From Tribonema minus (lineage: Eukaryota > Sar > Xanthophyceae > Tribonematales > Tribonemataceae): 64,000 bases of DNA. The stretch is from assembly GCA_017506865.1 (NCBI GenBank), contig JAFCMP010000154.1, positions 91,498 through 155,497 of the forward strand. Direction: 5' to 3'. The stretch's first letter is position 1. Each line of letters opens with the position of its first letter. Below are positions 27,201 through 39,200 of this stretch, in pieces. The notes below the pieces were generated by a model that saw nothing but the letters and a program-made list of their open reading frames with translations, was not told the origin of the DNA and ran no database searches. Made by a program: the position numbers and the translations under genes.

Positions 27201-30200
27201 TTCAAAAACTGGAGATGTCGCGCGGCATCAGAAGGCCATGGTGTTGTCCATACATCACGTTCATTGCTGCATATTTGGTGCGCTCTGTGCAGTAAGCAAT
27301 TAACTTTGTGGTTTTACCGGCGTTGATCAGTTCTATTGATGTAGTGATACCGAGTGCTGATCAGGCGGCAACAAATTGTCAGTACACTGGATGTCGCTAG
27401 TTCCAGCTGCAAGTTTTCTCAGGACTGGGTGAGCCTCATTGAGGCCTTGGTGTAAGCCTCAGGTCCTCTCACATTAGCCTCGATGCATGTATGTGGAGCG
27501 CTCCGTGCATACAGAGCGGAGCCTGTGGCACATGGTGCACTGACTTGTTTGCGTCTGCAGGTTGTGAGCAGATGCGGCCCGCTGATGGCCTAATCCGACG
27601 TGAAAATGCAGCCATGACAAGTATTTAAGGTGCTGGTTACACCAGCAATTGACATGGAAGCCGGCCTCCCTGATGTTCTACTCTAATACTGATACCAAAA
27701 CACTGGGTCGGTTTGCTTTGCACTAAGGTCTGCATGCCCGCAACTCCTTGCTGATGCAGCCTTCCAGGGAGGCAGCTTAAAAGCAGGCAACAAGAGCAAC
27801 GTTGTGATAAGGAACAGCACATTTGCTGATGAGCAGGCAATCAGTGATGGCGGCGCAATCGTCAGCATAGGCGGCACTGTCACGTGTTACTCATCGAAAT
27901 TCACGCATAACAAAGCAGGTGAAGCATACTGTATTGGTTATGGCAGTCATCAGCATGTACAATGCGTAGAGTTGCCGACCAGCATAATCAAGATTCTTAT
28001 ATATAGTGTTTCACGTGTGATTACAACGCATGTATATTATTCGATATTAGTTATTTTCATAGCAACGAAAAACAAAATCTGATGCCGTCTTTAATGGCGT
28101 CCAATTTAAGCGAGGCATTGGGGCCCAAACGCCCCTTCTTTTACACGTCAGCGGCGAAGGCAAGTGACCTGGACTTTTCCTCACCATGAAGACAGAAGAT
28201 CGGGCGACACAATTGGGCAACGACCTTTCAAGATGAAAAGACGCACAACTGGTAATGTTTGCATGCGCAAGCGGCGACACCCAATTCGTTTTGAATGGCA
28301 CTTTTGTTCCCTATAAAAGACGGCTTCACGATGAAGGCGACCTCCGATTCATCGCTTTTCCTTTACAAACGACAGTGTCACCTTTCAAGAGTGCAAGACG
28401 CCGTCACATTCTACTCATGTAAGCATTACTGGCGATGAGTAGCATTGCCAGTCATTTACCTCTAACTTTAATGAGAGAATGAAACAACATGCATAAATGT
28501 ATGCACCCATGCATCCAGCGCATGCAATTTTTCAATATGATGTTAGGCTCGTTTGCACACATAGTGCGCAAACAGTTGAGCTGCACATGTCATGGCATAG
28601 CTGTTGCCAATGCAAACGTTACACTCCAGCTGAGAGTATGTCGGTTACTTCTTTCAGTGTCAATCATCTGATGTGAGATTCTAGTCGCCTTGTTGATGAT
28701 GCTCAAAACGGTAAATTTTGACCTGCAAACTGCAAGTGCAACCACTTGGCGATGATACATCCGTCATCTATAAAGGCCCGAGTCGCTGCCAGCTTCGATC
28801 AAAGGCCAACTTCATGATGCGTATATCAATCATTTACATTGTACACTTCAAATCACATGGAAAGTAGGGCCTGTACTGTATCAAACAAACGTGGCAAAGT
28901 GGGTTTGGCTGTGAAACCGCTGCTCTAGTGGCCCACTTGTTTATTATCATTGATATTGAAGCTCCCTTTGATTTCAATCGCGCACACTGTGGCACTGGGC
29001 GCACATAGTGCTTTTAGTATGCGTTGTCATCAGGTACCTGGATATGCCATATGCATGAACACCACTTAAACAATTGCACCCTTCCAAGTTAAAAGAACAT
29101 GGCTTCCCAGTGATTTCGAAGATAGCGATTGTTCACCTCTCGTATCAGCGTTCAACGACGCGCACTTGTACTTTAACATATGACTCGGGGATCGCCACTG
29201 ACACTGTGGCACAACTTTGCTGACAACGCTCATCTCAACTGGCTCAGAGTGTAATGCCGCAGTGAAGCTATTGGAGTGATAGTCTCCACTGTGCTGCCGT
29301 TTCAAGCGCAGCAGGACATCCACGCTGATAATGCTCACACCACGCACCAGCAAACAACCACTGCTCTTACTGGCGCAACATTCTCACTTCTTATGTTAGA
29401 GTACAATCGTTTGGATGATCCCTTGTCCTGAAGGCTGCTCATCAACAAAGAATATTAATGGTCACGTTGACAAGCGGCCTCAGTGAGTCAGCAGACACCA
29501 GTCCAACATCCTCTTTGGTCCGCACGCTTCAAGCTATGCCGCCTATCATACTGGCGTCTGTTGTACGGCAGCATGTACGAGGTGCATTTGTAATTTCCGG
29601 ACAGCAGCTTTTAGTTGTTGCCATTGGCAACAGAGCTTGCCACGATGGAGCTCACACGCTCAGTAGCAGCAGTGGCAATTAACCCTGCAATGCAACCTCA
29701 GGCTAGGTCAGGCTTTGTGCAAGGTCAGGGTCAATTTGGATCAATCGAAGTAATTATCCCCAACGCCAGTTCTCACCCCCTGAAAACTTGATCATCCAAG
29801 TGCAGCTTCAAGTTGTTCGGTCAGCCACCTGCACTTGCACTTGCACCTGCACTTGGCCATGCAAACACTTCTGAAGGATGCTGGCATCTCCAAAGTGGCA
29901 GTAGACGTGCTTGTTGAGGTCTACAACATATATTCGCATGTGTTTGGCCTTTTGATTTATGCTTGCTGTCAACCAATCAATTAATAATTGAAATGACCAG
30001 TTAGGCTCGATCGGTGGAGCTCAATCAAGAAGCCTAGTTGATGCTTTGCCTGCTTCATGCCCTCTTCTATCCCGCGTAGAGGCCTTGATTATTATCATGT
30101 CCACGCCCATTTATGTCAGTACGAATGCAGCAAACCCCTGACACTAATCACCACGCTACCACTGCCCCTGCCTGCGCCTTTCTGCAGCGGATGGTTCGGG

Positions 30201-33200
30201 TGGCACCATTTCAGCAACAAACGGTGCTCGGGTTACCGTTGCAGCCAGCGAGGTGGCCCACTCAGCTGCGAACAATGCAGGTGCAAGTACAAGCATCTGA
30301 TGCGCGACAGCATTGTTCTCATTCATGATCAATCCTGGTGAAGAATGGCTTGAACTTGGTAAGCAAGCCTCCACGCAGGTGACACCCCCCCCGTAGTTGA
30401 TAGCCTGCAGCTGCTCTTGCTGGTAGGACCAATGCGCCTGGTAGGGCCTACGCTGGCATGCTGTTACACCAAGCTAGAATGAGGGAACTGATGCTTGTCA
30501 TCCAACACACTGGCAGAGTCTCTGGTGGTGCAGAAGTCACACCAGTCTGCTTGATGGCAGCACTTTCATTCCACCAAGCTATGCATGTTTAGCAAAACGA
30601 GGGAGCTGTGAGCTGCTGAAGCAGGAACGCACTCGGGAAAGAAGCCCTGCCTGGCAAACAAACTGCCGGATACCTCCGAGTCGTCAGACACAGTCAGTCA
30701 CTGTGGACTGCTCTTCGTGTTTGAGCCAGTTCCACCTAGCAGTGCTCACATGCAAAAGATATAACCACCCCTTCTGTATGCCACCCTGAGGCTTGCTGAA
30801 GGTGATAGTTAAGTGGTACCTGCCTTTTGCAAGACCAGCACAAGTAGTCGCTCCCCCTTGCCCTCCCCCTTCCGAATTCATTGGCCCTTTGACGCATGTC
30901 TACATTCAGGTCCAGCCATTAGAAACTGCGGCTTTGTGTTCCTGAACCATTAAACTTGCACATTGTCAAGCGCTTCATGGGATTACTTTTGACACAGTAC
31001 TTTTAGTACCTGTTGTCCCTGACAGATTGAGAGCACACATGATGTTGTTGACCCTGCTCCCAGATTGAGACCGGCATCAACTGTACACTTGATAGCAGCC
31101 ATAGAGCTCACTGACAGCTGATCGCACAGCGTTCAGCGCCTTTTGAACGAGCAGCCTGAGGGCCGCGTTGCCACCCTGTGCCAAAGTCTGGCTGTCAAGC
31201 TGCATTCGCATCATCTTCTGGGGCCATCGAGCTTTAGTGCCCGAAACCATAAAGCAGCCACAGGTTCAGCGTTTTGACGGAGCTTCTGGGCCAGATGGCC
31301 ATGGCCGTGGGTTCGCTTCTGTCGTTGCACAGTATATGCACAAGTACTATGCATTTTTGCCATGATGGCGGGATATTGAGCCATAATATGTATTTGGAGT
31401 ATACATATATGCTTCGAAGCATGGACACCAAAGCACACTATTAATTGTCGCTCCTTTGTGTTCAATAAATATGCTTGATTGCAGGTGTGATCGCCCCACC
31501 CAGGGGGCCATGCAGGATAGTAATACACAAATACTCTCTGACCTAAATAAGCACATGTCGCTATTAGGATACGCCTTATCCCAAACAGCTTTGACAGGCC
31601 ATCAAAAGTCACGATTAAGCATTTCAGGTTTTCATTCTATTGTTTGCAGCATCATATGCTGCTGAAGATACATAGATCGCAGAACCCCGGCAATGCAGCT
31701 GGTATACCCTTAGTCACAACAGAGCGCTGCGGTCTCCAAGAGTCAACACATGTCAACTAGCGTTCTTTGTGTCTCACTGTGACTGGGCCCTCAGGGGGGT
31801 TCATATACGCAGCTGATGATACGACAATCGCTCTGGCGGGTGTGACTCTGGCTGAAGCCCACGCTGGCTACGGCGGCGCCTTAAGTGTCAGTGGCAAACT
31901 GTATTGCGCGAACTCTACATTTACTGGGACTTCAGGTATGCAATTTAATTTGCTGCATGACGGCTACTCTACTCCTGCACACTTGCCGTTGTTGAGAACA
32001 AGATCGTTGAGCTCCTCAATTTTGCAATCCTGTTTGTAGTATAGTAGATATCTACTATACTACACTACACTAGTACCCCCCCGGTCCACCCCCCCTCCCC
32101 CGGTCCACCCCCTCCCCCCGGATCACTCCCGGGGTCTATCCCCCTTTAAACCCTAGCCCTAGGGTTAGATCAGAAATCCCCCAGACCCGTAAAACCCCCC
32201 AAAAAACCCAATCCTAATAATGCACTTATATTTTTGAGAATCTACCAGACTACCCCCAGTGCCGGCGTCCTACGTCGACGACATGCGAACGACGACACGT
32301 CGGTGTCTTACTTCGACGACGTGTGAGTGACGACACATCGGTGTCTTGCTTCGACGACGTGTCGGACACCGGCGTCGGTGTCGAAGTCCGCAAAGTTGTC
32401 GAAGTCCGCAAAGTTGTCGAAGTCCACAAAGTTGTCGAAGTCCGCAAAGTTGTCGAAGTCCGCAAAGTTGTCGAAGTCCGCAAAGTTGTCGAAGTCCGCA
32501 AAGTTGTCGAAGTCCGCAAAGTTGTCGAAGTCCGCAAAGTTGTCGAAGTCCGCAAAGTTGTCGAAGTCCGCAAAGTTGTCGAAGTCCGCAAAGTTGTCGA
32601 AGTCCGCAAAGTTGTCGAAGTCCGCAAAGTTGTCAAAGTCCGCAAAGTTGTCGAAGTCCGCAAAGTTGTCGAAGTCCGCAAAGTTGTCGAAGTCCGCAAA
32701 GTTGTCGAAGTCCGCAAAGTTGTCGAAGTCCGCAAAGTTGTCGAAGTCCGCAAAGTTGTCGAAGTCCGCAAAGTTGTCGAAGTCCGCAAAGTTGTCGAAG
32801 TCCGCAAAGTTGTCGAAGTCCGCAAAGTTGTCGAAGTCCGCAAAGTTGTCCGAGTCCGCACTCGCACATCGCACTCGCACTCGCACATCGCATATCGCAC
32901 TCGCACATCGCACATCGCACATCGCACATCGCCCGTCATCTTTGCGGTCGACGCGTGCCGGACTACCCCCGGTGCCGCGCACTCTCTATCGTCGACGACA
33001 CGCGACTGCGGGATACCGGCCGATATAATATAACCATTCCTGAAACAGCATGGAGACAGACTACAGACCTCAGATGTATGAACTGTACGTCAGCAAAGGT
33101 GGTGGTCGTAAATATACAGCCTATATAGACGTGACACCTGTCTGCTACGAGATCATGATCCCGGCATTCAACGGCAAGTGCAACTTTAACGTCACCGGGC

Positions 33201-36200
33201 ACGGCGATCCCATATTTGTCGGTGGGGATCGTGAAGTTGGCAGCGTGTACGCGCGCTACCTGGAACGTGAAGATTGCAGCCTTTCGGGTGGTGTCGAGGT
33301 AGCCGCAATCATCTACAGTATACGGACGCTGACTGACATCTTGATCGATCAGGTAACGATGACTGACGTCTTACTCGACAATGCGGCCGCAGACAATCTC
33401 GCAAGCCTTGTCGCGTTCGCCCTCATGTTCAGCAATCTCAGAGAGTATACTTGCGTCGTCGGTGATGGTTACGTCGTCGGTGACGGTTCCGTCGTCGAGA
33501 CACGCCGGGAGTTAGGGTCGGCCCCCGATCGCCCCCTCTGCGGCTCCACTTGAAGTTGCCGAACAAATGCAAAGTTGAGGTTCAAATCCTCTCTTAGTCC
33601 TGAGGGACCACTTTTTAGGGACCACTTTTTGGGCTTGAAGTTGGGAGAGAGGGGAGAGGGGGCCCAGGTGCCCTACCTCCAGATTTCATCTGCCTACTGA
33701 TGTGTACCTACTGTATCATGCCGGCACATAAGGACGCCGGCACACAAAGACGCCGGTGACGTCGGCATATAAGGACGCCGGCGACAGATGATAATAAGCA
33801 TCGGCGACGCACGACATCAAGGGATAATAATATAATCATCATTCAACGATCACATGGACTCCTACGTCGTCGCCGTCGCCTCTCGTGACTGTCTGTATGC
33901 AACGGATACAACGTACAACTTCACAGTGCAGATGCCGCTGCTACCGAGCGCCGATTACAGGTGCACAGTTAGATACTTGATCGCGTCGTTGGCATCGGCC
34001 TCTGCATTTGCACTTCAATTCAAGTGTTCGGAGATGGCTCGCAATCTGAGTACGGGCACGTTGTCATCGGCGGGATATGATGGCTGGAACAGTGTTGTCG
34101 TCCTCAATGGCAATCAGAGCGGTGAGGGTGTGTGCTATTTCGCCGACGCCCCGGCGCTTCTCAGCGTGCGCCTCTATATACCGTCGTCGGCGCTCCTCGC
34201 GACGACCATCGGTCATACAGTCGCCTTGTTACATTTCGAAAAAATCTGAGCTATGTGTAAATGGAATACATTGTAAACGTGAACAGCGTCGATGCACAAT
34301 CGGGTACGGCGTCGGCGTTTCGATGCCTGGTACCAGACATGAAACGCGCACCGTATCGGTGTGAGGTATCTGTGCAACTATACGCAGCTGCGGCTTCTAC
34401 AGTGTTCGCTCTGCAAGTGCAGTCGGACACGCTGGCGAGGTGTTACTCTACGACACCTGACGGTTGGACGACGGCGTGCATCTATTACGTTGGAACCCTC
34501 GAAACCCCTCGAGGAGTCCTCTATTTCTCCGCCCCACCCCCTTGGATATCGGTTCGTTTCTTTCAGCCGAGCATCGGCACCGCAGTGACGTCGGGGTTAG
34601 CCAAAACCATCAGGTTCAGGTTCGTCGAGATCTTAGAAAGCGACTGCAATGGCTCCTGATTGGCCGGCGTTAATCGAAAATACTGCGTCACACTCGAGCA
34701 CACAGTCGACGTTTACTGCGAGCGGAGCTCCGCTGAAAGTCAAATCCATGATGAGGCTGTTAGTCTGCGTGGCTACTCCACTGATCAGTTTCTGTGAGTT
34801 GCTAAACGATTCCAAATCGCACGCGGCTAAAAATGACCCTTCCGGAGCCGCGGCAGCGACAGTCTGTGGAGCGTCTCGCGTCCAGGATGTTAGGTTGATC
34901 AAGCCTGTGCTGTTTTCGGATGACGGGTTCGAGTAGAGCCGAGTAGCTGATAGATAGGCTCCAAGTGCATTGTTTGTGCAGCCTACTGGTACACTATCGA
35001 TGAACCTGCTACCAGAGCGAGTTTGGAACCTACTAAGATAATTGCGTACCCTATCTTGGATCGAGTACTTGTTGAAATCGAACTCGTTGGCCGCTACGCG
35101 CTGGATGACCATCAGTGACTTCGCTGACTCCACGCGGCTGGGCACCATTGCCGACAGCGAGAGCTGGTTCGCGGCCATGACACTGCGATAATTCTTGTAG
35201 ATGCTGCTCGACCACACGTATTCCCCGTTAACAATGCCATCAATCTGTTTGGCAACTTCCCCCGAGAGGGTCACATACGTAGTATCTAGGGACACCGACG
35301 AAATCACGACGGCAATACTCGCCGGTGCGCCTGTACACGAAATTGCCTTGATATTCTGGGCCCATTCTATGTCAAGACGAGGATTGGCGGCCAATTTGTG
35401 GAAGGCGAGATACCGATCTCCGCCCGACAAGGCGGAAATGATACTGAGGAGGGGTATAGAGAATTGGACGGTCACGCCCGACGCCGCCGCGAACAGACTT
35501 TCACGCAGAGTCGTCGGGTCTGCATTCTGTGTGATTGTGTCTCTGGTGATGACGAGATCCTGCTTGCTACACAGGTCCCTCAGTAGGGAATGTACTGCTC
35601 CGTACTCACTTAGCGATTCGATGACACTGCTACCCGCGCTGCTCGACAGAGTTAGACTCTGGATGAGATGATGCGCTTGAACCGTCCACGTGGGCGTGGT
35701 ACCTCCCGTCAGAGTACATGCTACAGAAAAAGTTAACAAGGTCTGCGAAGGATCAAGAAAGGTATTTCTCTGACACGCGGAAATATCTATCGATGTCACC
35801 TGTCCACCCGAAAATGAGGTGCCCGACACGGGCAGATTCGAGTAGCGACAAGCTACGGCCTCTGCTCCAACGCTCTTTAGCTGCGGGCAGGATAGCGTCG
35901 AGGGCAACGCCATCTGGATCTTTGCTTACTCTACAACATTATTTCTCGTCAAGCCGCGTCATGCTCTTCTCAGAGCGTGATACTGCTCCTGCAACGTCGC
36001 CAGATCGGTGCGCGCGTTGGTCGCACCATGGACCGCTCCGTGCACGTTGCCTTGCATCAAGGGCGCGGCTATCTGCCGGACCAGGTGTGGCGCTGTGCCG
36101 GTTACGTTGTGTGCAAATCCCGCAGCTTGTGAACCCATCATCATGGCCGGTATAACCTCTGGACCGAGAACGCCGGCCGCGCCGGCCTGCAATATAGGAT

Positions 36201-39200
36201 TGCTCAAAGCGTCTCTCATCACCCCGGTGACGGCGTGCGCAACCGGAAGAGCCTTCTGTCCTAGCCATTTCACACCGTGCACGACACCCTTCACTGCTTT
36301 GCCGAGAAAGAGACCAACTATATGAAAACTTCTCTTGAGCCAGGAACCGAACCCCATGCTATTTTACAAACTCTCTACATTTTTATTATGCGACCGCCTG
36401 TTGGGAATTCGGTATCTTCAGATGCCACGTGCCCGTGAATTCTTGCGTCACGCGGATCGCCATGGACCAAGGTAGAGTAACCAGTAAAGGCCGCCCACGC
36501 AGATCACACAATTGTATGCGAACTTTATACAAGGCACGATTCTCGACAAGTGAACCCTGTCGGGAACCTTCATCGGCGTAGTGGAGGACGGCTCCGAACG
36601 GTACACGTGCTTGGACGTTTGCGAGCAATCCCCGGTTGCCGGCATTTGTAGTGTCGATCGACCGGCCGATAAGGTCGGACGTAACATTGAATGAAATGGC
36701 TCCTTCGAGAGATACATTATTTTTACTCGAGATTGTCAGCCCCGACGTACCTTCGTCGATGTTCAAGACGACGCACATGCTACCCGATAGAGTGATCGTC
36801 GTCGGAGACTGAAACGTAATCTTCGTTGTGGTGGGGTTCCAGTATATGACTATCGAGGGGAACGCGATCTGGAGTGCCACTGCCAGCATAGACGCAGAGT
36901 AGTGGCCGGGCTCCAACGTGACGGTGACGCCGGTGATCGTTAGCACGTTGTTGTACATGTTGATCGATGACTGTGTCAGAGGAATCGAGAGTGAATAGAC
37001 GCTCACGAAGAGGTTATACCCTGACTTGGTGGTTATGGGCCGCGGCAACGTGACCGTCACGTCGTTGTGGTAGGACGTGTTGTGCCGGTAGCAATCACTC
37101 GAGTAAATGTACACGAGATCGGCTTGCTCACTTGAACGGGTCGAAGTGTCCATCGTTTATTTTCAAGTACTGTACCTCCCGATCTTTAATTATTTTGCGG
37201 CACTGACGACGTATCGTCGGTTCAAGTTTCTCCACGTTGTTGCGTAGTCTCTGGACTTGCGAGTCTGTAAGCGTATTCGCGTTCGGTAGGAACCTGAGCA
37301 AATCGACTGTCACGATCGATGACTGATTATTCACCATTTATTTTCTCTGACGCATAACATACATAATATGGCGCCGATAAGGACGCAGGCGCAACTTTCA
37401 GCATTCGAGAAATGTCGGGACGCACGCAAGAAAGCTCTCGACGAGAAGGCCGCGAAAGAAGCGCCGGCTCCGCCGGTCGAGACGCCGGTTGTTGATGAGA
37501 GCGCTCACCTGGAAACGCCGGCCGCCGTCGAGCGCAAAGAAGTTCCCGCGGCCGCGCCGACGGTCGAGAGCGACGATGACGAAGTCGTCATGGACGCCGA
37601 CGATCTGCTCGCGCTCATGTACGATCAACAAGGCGAGCTCGCAGACATGGAAAGCACGCTCGCGCAGCTGCGTGACGCGCACGGTCTTCTCGAGACCGCA
37701 TTCGCATCATCGAAGACGAAAGCCGGCACCATCAACTTTGTGTAAAATGTAGCTGTCTCTAAACGACGATGAAGCGCAAAGACATAGATCTGCTCAGAGA
37801 CTTCGATAAAATCGAGCCTCTCTCCTCGAGAGTCGTCTCCCGCGTGCCGTGTTTGTGTATCGCCGTGGGACATATTGGATCGGGCAAGAGCTGGAGGATC
37901 GTCGAGATGATTAAGCGCATGCAGCTGGAGAAGACGATCACGCGCCTATTCATCATCTCCCCGACGCCTGTGTCAAATACCATCTACAAGAATATTGTAA
38001 GAGAAGGCGATCGGGTGTACGACGATCTCTCTCCAAAGATTTATGCGTCTCTCGAGGAGATCGAGAGCATCTGTAAATCGGAGGCCGACGCATACGCGCA
38101 CGAACTGAAGTGCGCGGCCGCGTATCTGCGATACACGAACGGCTTGCCGCTCGACTACCCCGATACACAATTACTCAAGCAAATCGGCTGGCGACATATG
38201 ATACCCAAGCGTCCCGCCTTCGCAGTCTTCGCTGACGACTGCTCTCACTCAGCCCTCTACAGTACATCCCGTAAAAACCCGTGGAGCAACTTTTGCCTAC
38301 GTTGTCGGCATGCCGGAAACGGTTTAGGAGCCAGTGTATTTATGGTCTCGCAGACCGTGCGTAGTGGTGTGCCAAAAGCCTTGCGCGAGAACGCCTCAGC
38401 ATGGTTTTTCATCGGCGGCTCGATGAACCGCAAGGAAATTGAAGCCATGTATGAAGTGGTCTCGTCGTTTTGCACGTTGGAGGACTTTGAACGCAAATTG
38501 CGACTGTTCACGCTCGAGAAGCACGGCTACCTATTTTGTGATATCATCACAAAGACGCTGAGCAACCGATACTAAGTTAAAATATTTACTCTCGGGATAC
38601 ACGATGAGCAAGGTCGTCGTCCGCGCTCGCAAGAAGACGAAGACGACGAAGTTGTCGAAAGGTAGGAAGCCGTCACGTAAAATCAAACTTTACAAAAGTA
38701 TATATAACAAAATCCTAATCAACCTTGCTGGCAAAGCCGCACACGGCGCGTCGTCGTCGTCGGCGGCGCCGTCAGGTGGTGGAGGAGGTGGTGCCGGCGG
38801 TAAGCCGGCGATGGCGTCGCCGTAGACCATGAGGCCGTCGAACGCGAGCGCCGATATCTGCAGTGCCTCCTCCTGCAGTGCCGACGCCTCGTCCTCCAGC
38901 GCCGGCGCCTCGTCCTCCAGCGCCGGTGCCACCGCCGTGGCGGCGTACCCGAGGGCGCTGTTCTCGACGCCGCACGTGAGTCGGCTGAGTGCCCTGGAGA
39001 GGCGGTTGCCGCCCTTTGCCGAACTCGGCGTGAGGTCCGCGTGGGGGCCTTTTGTACCGCAGAGCGCGCGTGCGGTCGCGACCATCTCCATCTTGAAACG
39101 CTGTAACCAGACGTCGACGACGTCTTTATTATCGTACGTCGCTTGACCGCCACATGCCACCTTGAGCACCACCGTCTTGCATGCGTCGCGGTCCATGTCG

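Larger units (their letters stand above)
32035..32930 (+). repeat. Left inverted terminal repeat of the provirus
   Basis: Order from the end: 30-bp palindrome, C-rich tract with GGTCCACCCCC units, CCCTAGCCCTAGGGTTAG, a unique segment, an 18-bp tandem array, and a GCACATCGCACTCGCAC-type array. It matches 50600-51200 in reverse complement. The left arm is about 295 bp longer because its 18-bp array has more units. Confidence 0.9.

Noticed and set aside
32380-32847. CRISPR-like array
   Set aside because: Units are directly adjacent with no spacers, in a eukaryotic provirus TIR.
32250-33128. Five long overlapping reading frames on both strands with (VEVRKV), (DNFADF), (SPQSCR)-type repeats
   Set aside because: All arise from an 18-bp tandem array that lacks stops in most frames; no independent start context or domain.
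33515-33600. tRNA gene
   Set aside because: Only a T-arm-like 3' part is visible; no D-arm, anticodon arm or matching acceptor strand nearby.
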